Shown: piece by piece, positions 6,626 to 7,325 of the stretch
How the letters are laid out: the number at the start of each line of letters is the position of its first letter
How positions within the stretch are numbered: the stretch's first letter is position 1
DNA from: Actinomycetes bacterium
GTDB lineage: Bacteria; Actinomycetota; Acidimicrobiia; Acidimicrobiales; Acidimicrobiaceae
Length of the DNA: 7,325 nt
Direction of reading: 5' to 3'
Assembly (NCBI GenBank): GCA_021790495.1
Contig: JAJYGZ010000350.1
Location: 1 to 7,325 of the forward strand
The notes under the pieces: generated by a model
Seen by the model: the letters and a program-made list of their open reading frames with translations, nothing else
What the model was told of the DNA's origin: nothing
Databases searched by the model: none
Position numbers and translations under genes: made by a program

Positions 6626-6968
6626 AGAAACCCCAAGGTTCCCACATCGGCCTTCGGGCTGCATAAGGGACTTCTAGAGTTCGAAGAACTATAACTTTAG
6701 GCAATGGAACCCCCGCAAAGGGGTTCCATTGTAGGTTTAACGCCTGTTCTTTTCTTCGCGATCACCTCTTGGACAGCTCCGTGCAACCCTCGGCATTCAA
6801 CACCCCTCGAATCCATATCGGGCAAATCCCGTCCGCGCCTTTGGGGGCCGCGGGAACGATCCGTCTCGATTTGAAGCGCTCTTACAGGCCCAAGCAAGTA
6901 GACCCAGGCGGAGTTCTTTGGGTTTGGAACGAGCGGGTTGCGATCACAAAGCTCGGTCCAAAAACGGT
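6626..6968. other. Region between the convergent sigma cassette and patA
   Basis: This 343-base stretch between two convergent transcripts contains a strong perfect hairpin (6702-6731) and a small inverted repeat AGTTC-GAA-GAACT (6678-6690). An open plus frame from a TTG at 6769 to 6972 (67 codons, mostly G/C in third positions) has no recognisable domain and no ribosome-binding site. Its stop overlaps the patA stop on the other strand through a shared CTAG. I do not call it a gene. No RNA gene was recognised. Confidence 0.45.
6702..6731. terminator. Perfect 12-bp hairpin, probable bidirectional terminator
   Basis: CAATGGAACCCC and GGGGTTCCATTG pair over 12 bases with a 6-base loop. It is the strongest dyad in the window and lies 76 bases after the stop of the sigma/membrane-protein cassette, on the convergent side facing patA. 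Neither flank has a long T-run: TAGGTTT follows on the plus strand and CCTAAAG on the minus strand. Termination in both directions is therefore a reasonable but not canonical reading. Confidence 0.6.
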
Positions 6969-7325
6969 CTAGCTGGAAAAGAAGGGCTGGAAGACGTGCC
7001 ATTGCTCGGGGGCTTCAAGGATCAGCGCTTCGAAGGCGGTCGCGACCTTCTGGGTCAATCGAGCGACGTCGGCGCGCACTCCTTGGCGCTCACCGATCTC
7101 GATCTCGGGCAGAATGCGCAGGCAGTGTCCGCCTTTGGGCTCGAGGTACGCCGCGGTGGGAAGCAGAGGCGCTCCTGTTTTTAGAGCAAGAAGAGCAGGG
7201 CCCATGGGAAATTGCGCCTTTCTGCCAAAAAACTCTACTTCGACGGTGGCAGCATCAAGCGAGCGGTCGGCCACCAGCGCAACTACCTCATTGCGCCGTA
7301 TCGCCTCGATCAGCTTGGGCATAGG
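6969..7325 (-). CDS. patA: PatA-like lipid A/PIM acyltransferase family protein (C-terminal part)
   Basis: The last 118 residues of a lysophospholipid acyltransferase of the HtrB/LpxL-like family; the N-terminal part, with the catalytic HX4D motif, lies beyond the right edge. In actinobacteria the family member next to pimA is PatA, which acylates the mannose of PIMs on the cytoplasmic side of the membrane. Family marks visible are ALVADRSLDAATVEVEFFG, the conserved segment after the active site; FPMGPALLALKTGAPLLP, the acyl-pocket region; and the terminal PEQWHVFQPF. The frame is open through the last base of the window, and the stop is TAG at 6969-6971, at the usual C-terminal length, so the 3' end looks natural. 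It reads toward the sigma cassette, and pimA lies about 2.6 kb further on the same strand instead of directly next to it. The family is firm; the PatA substrate is inferred from the locus. Confidence 0.87.
   Translation of the reverse strand, partial: PMPKLIEAIRRNEVVALVADRSLDAATVEVEFFGRKAQFPMGPALLALKTGAPLLPTAAYLEPKGGHCLRILPEIEIGERQGVRADVARLTQKVATAFEALILEAPEQWHVFQPFFSS

Overview
The window looks like a chromosomal segment of a mid-to-high GC actinobacterium. A member of the Acidimicrobiia or a neighbouring lineage would fit, because it combines phosphatidylinositol-mannoside genes, the actinobacterial pdxS-pdxT pair, a DUF3048 lipoprotein and a moderate GC content (about 57% by eye). The taxon is inferred, not proven.

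Two gene sets are present. The minus-strand set, read from high to low coordinates, is: the C-terminal part of a PatA-like lipid acyltransferase (6969-7325, cut by the window edge); a PimA-like GT4 mannosyltransferase (3322-4395); a membrane protein with an M48 peptidase fold whose zinc ligands are lost (2487-3296); a DUF3048 lipoprotein (1429-2469); PdxS (219-1130); and the first 65 codons of PdxT (1-197, cut by the window edge). The block pimA / M48-like / DUF3048 is tightly packed (gaps of 25 and 17 bases) and is probably one transcript concerned with the cell envelope. pdxS and pdxT form the vitamin B6 (PLP synthase) pair behind their own roughly 300-base leader region.

The plus-strand set is a two-gene cassette at 5158-6625: an ECF-type sigma factor followed by a single-pass membrane protein with a cytoplasmic N-terminus and a Ser/Gly/Thr-rich exported part containing two cysteines, most likely its regulator (anti-sigma-like). 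The cassette sits between patA and pimA, which are adjacent in mycobacteria and many other actinobacteria, so the phosphatidylinositol-mannoside locus is split here by about 2.6 kb. A perfect 12-bp hairpin (6702-6731) separates the convergent sigma cassette and patA.

Gene-poor stretches are 1131-1428, 4396-5157 (762 bases, the largest) and 6626-6968. No tRNA, rRNA, CRISPR array or insertion sequence was seen. The most interesting observations are the apparent pseudo-protease in the pimA operon and the sigma/membrane-protein module inserted in the PIM locus.
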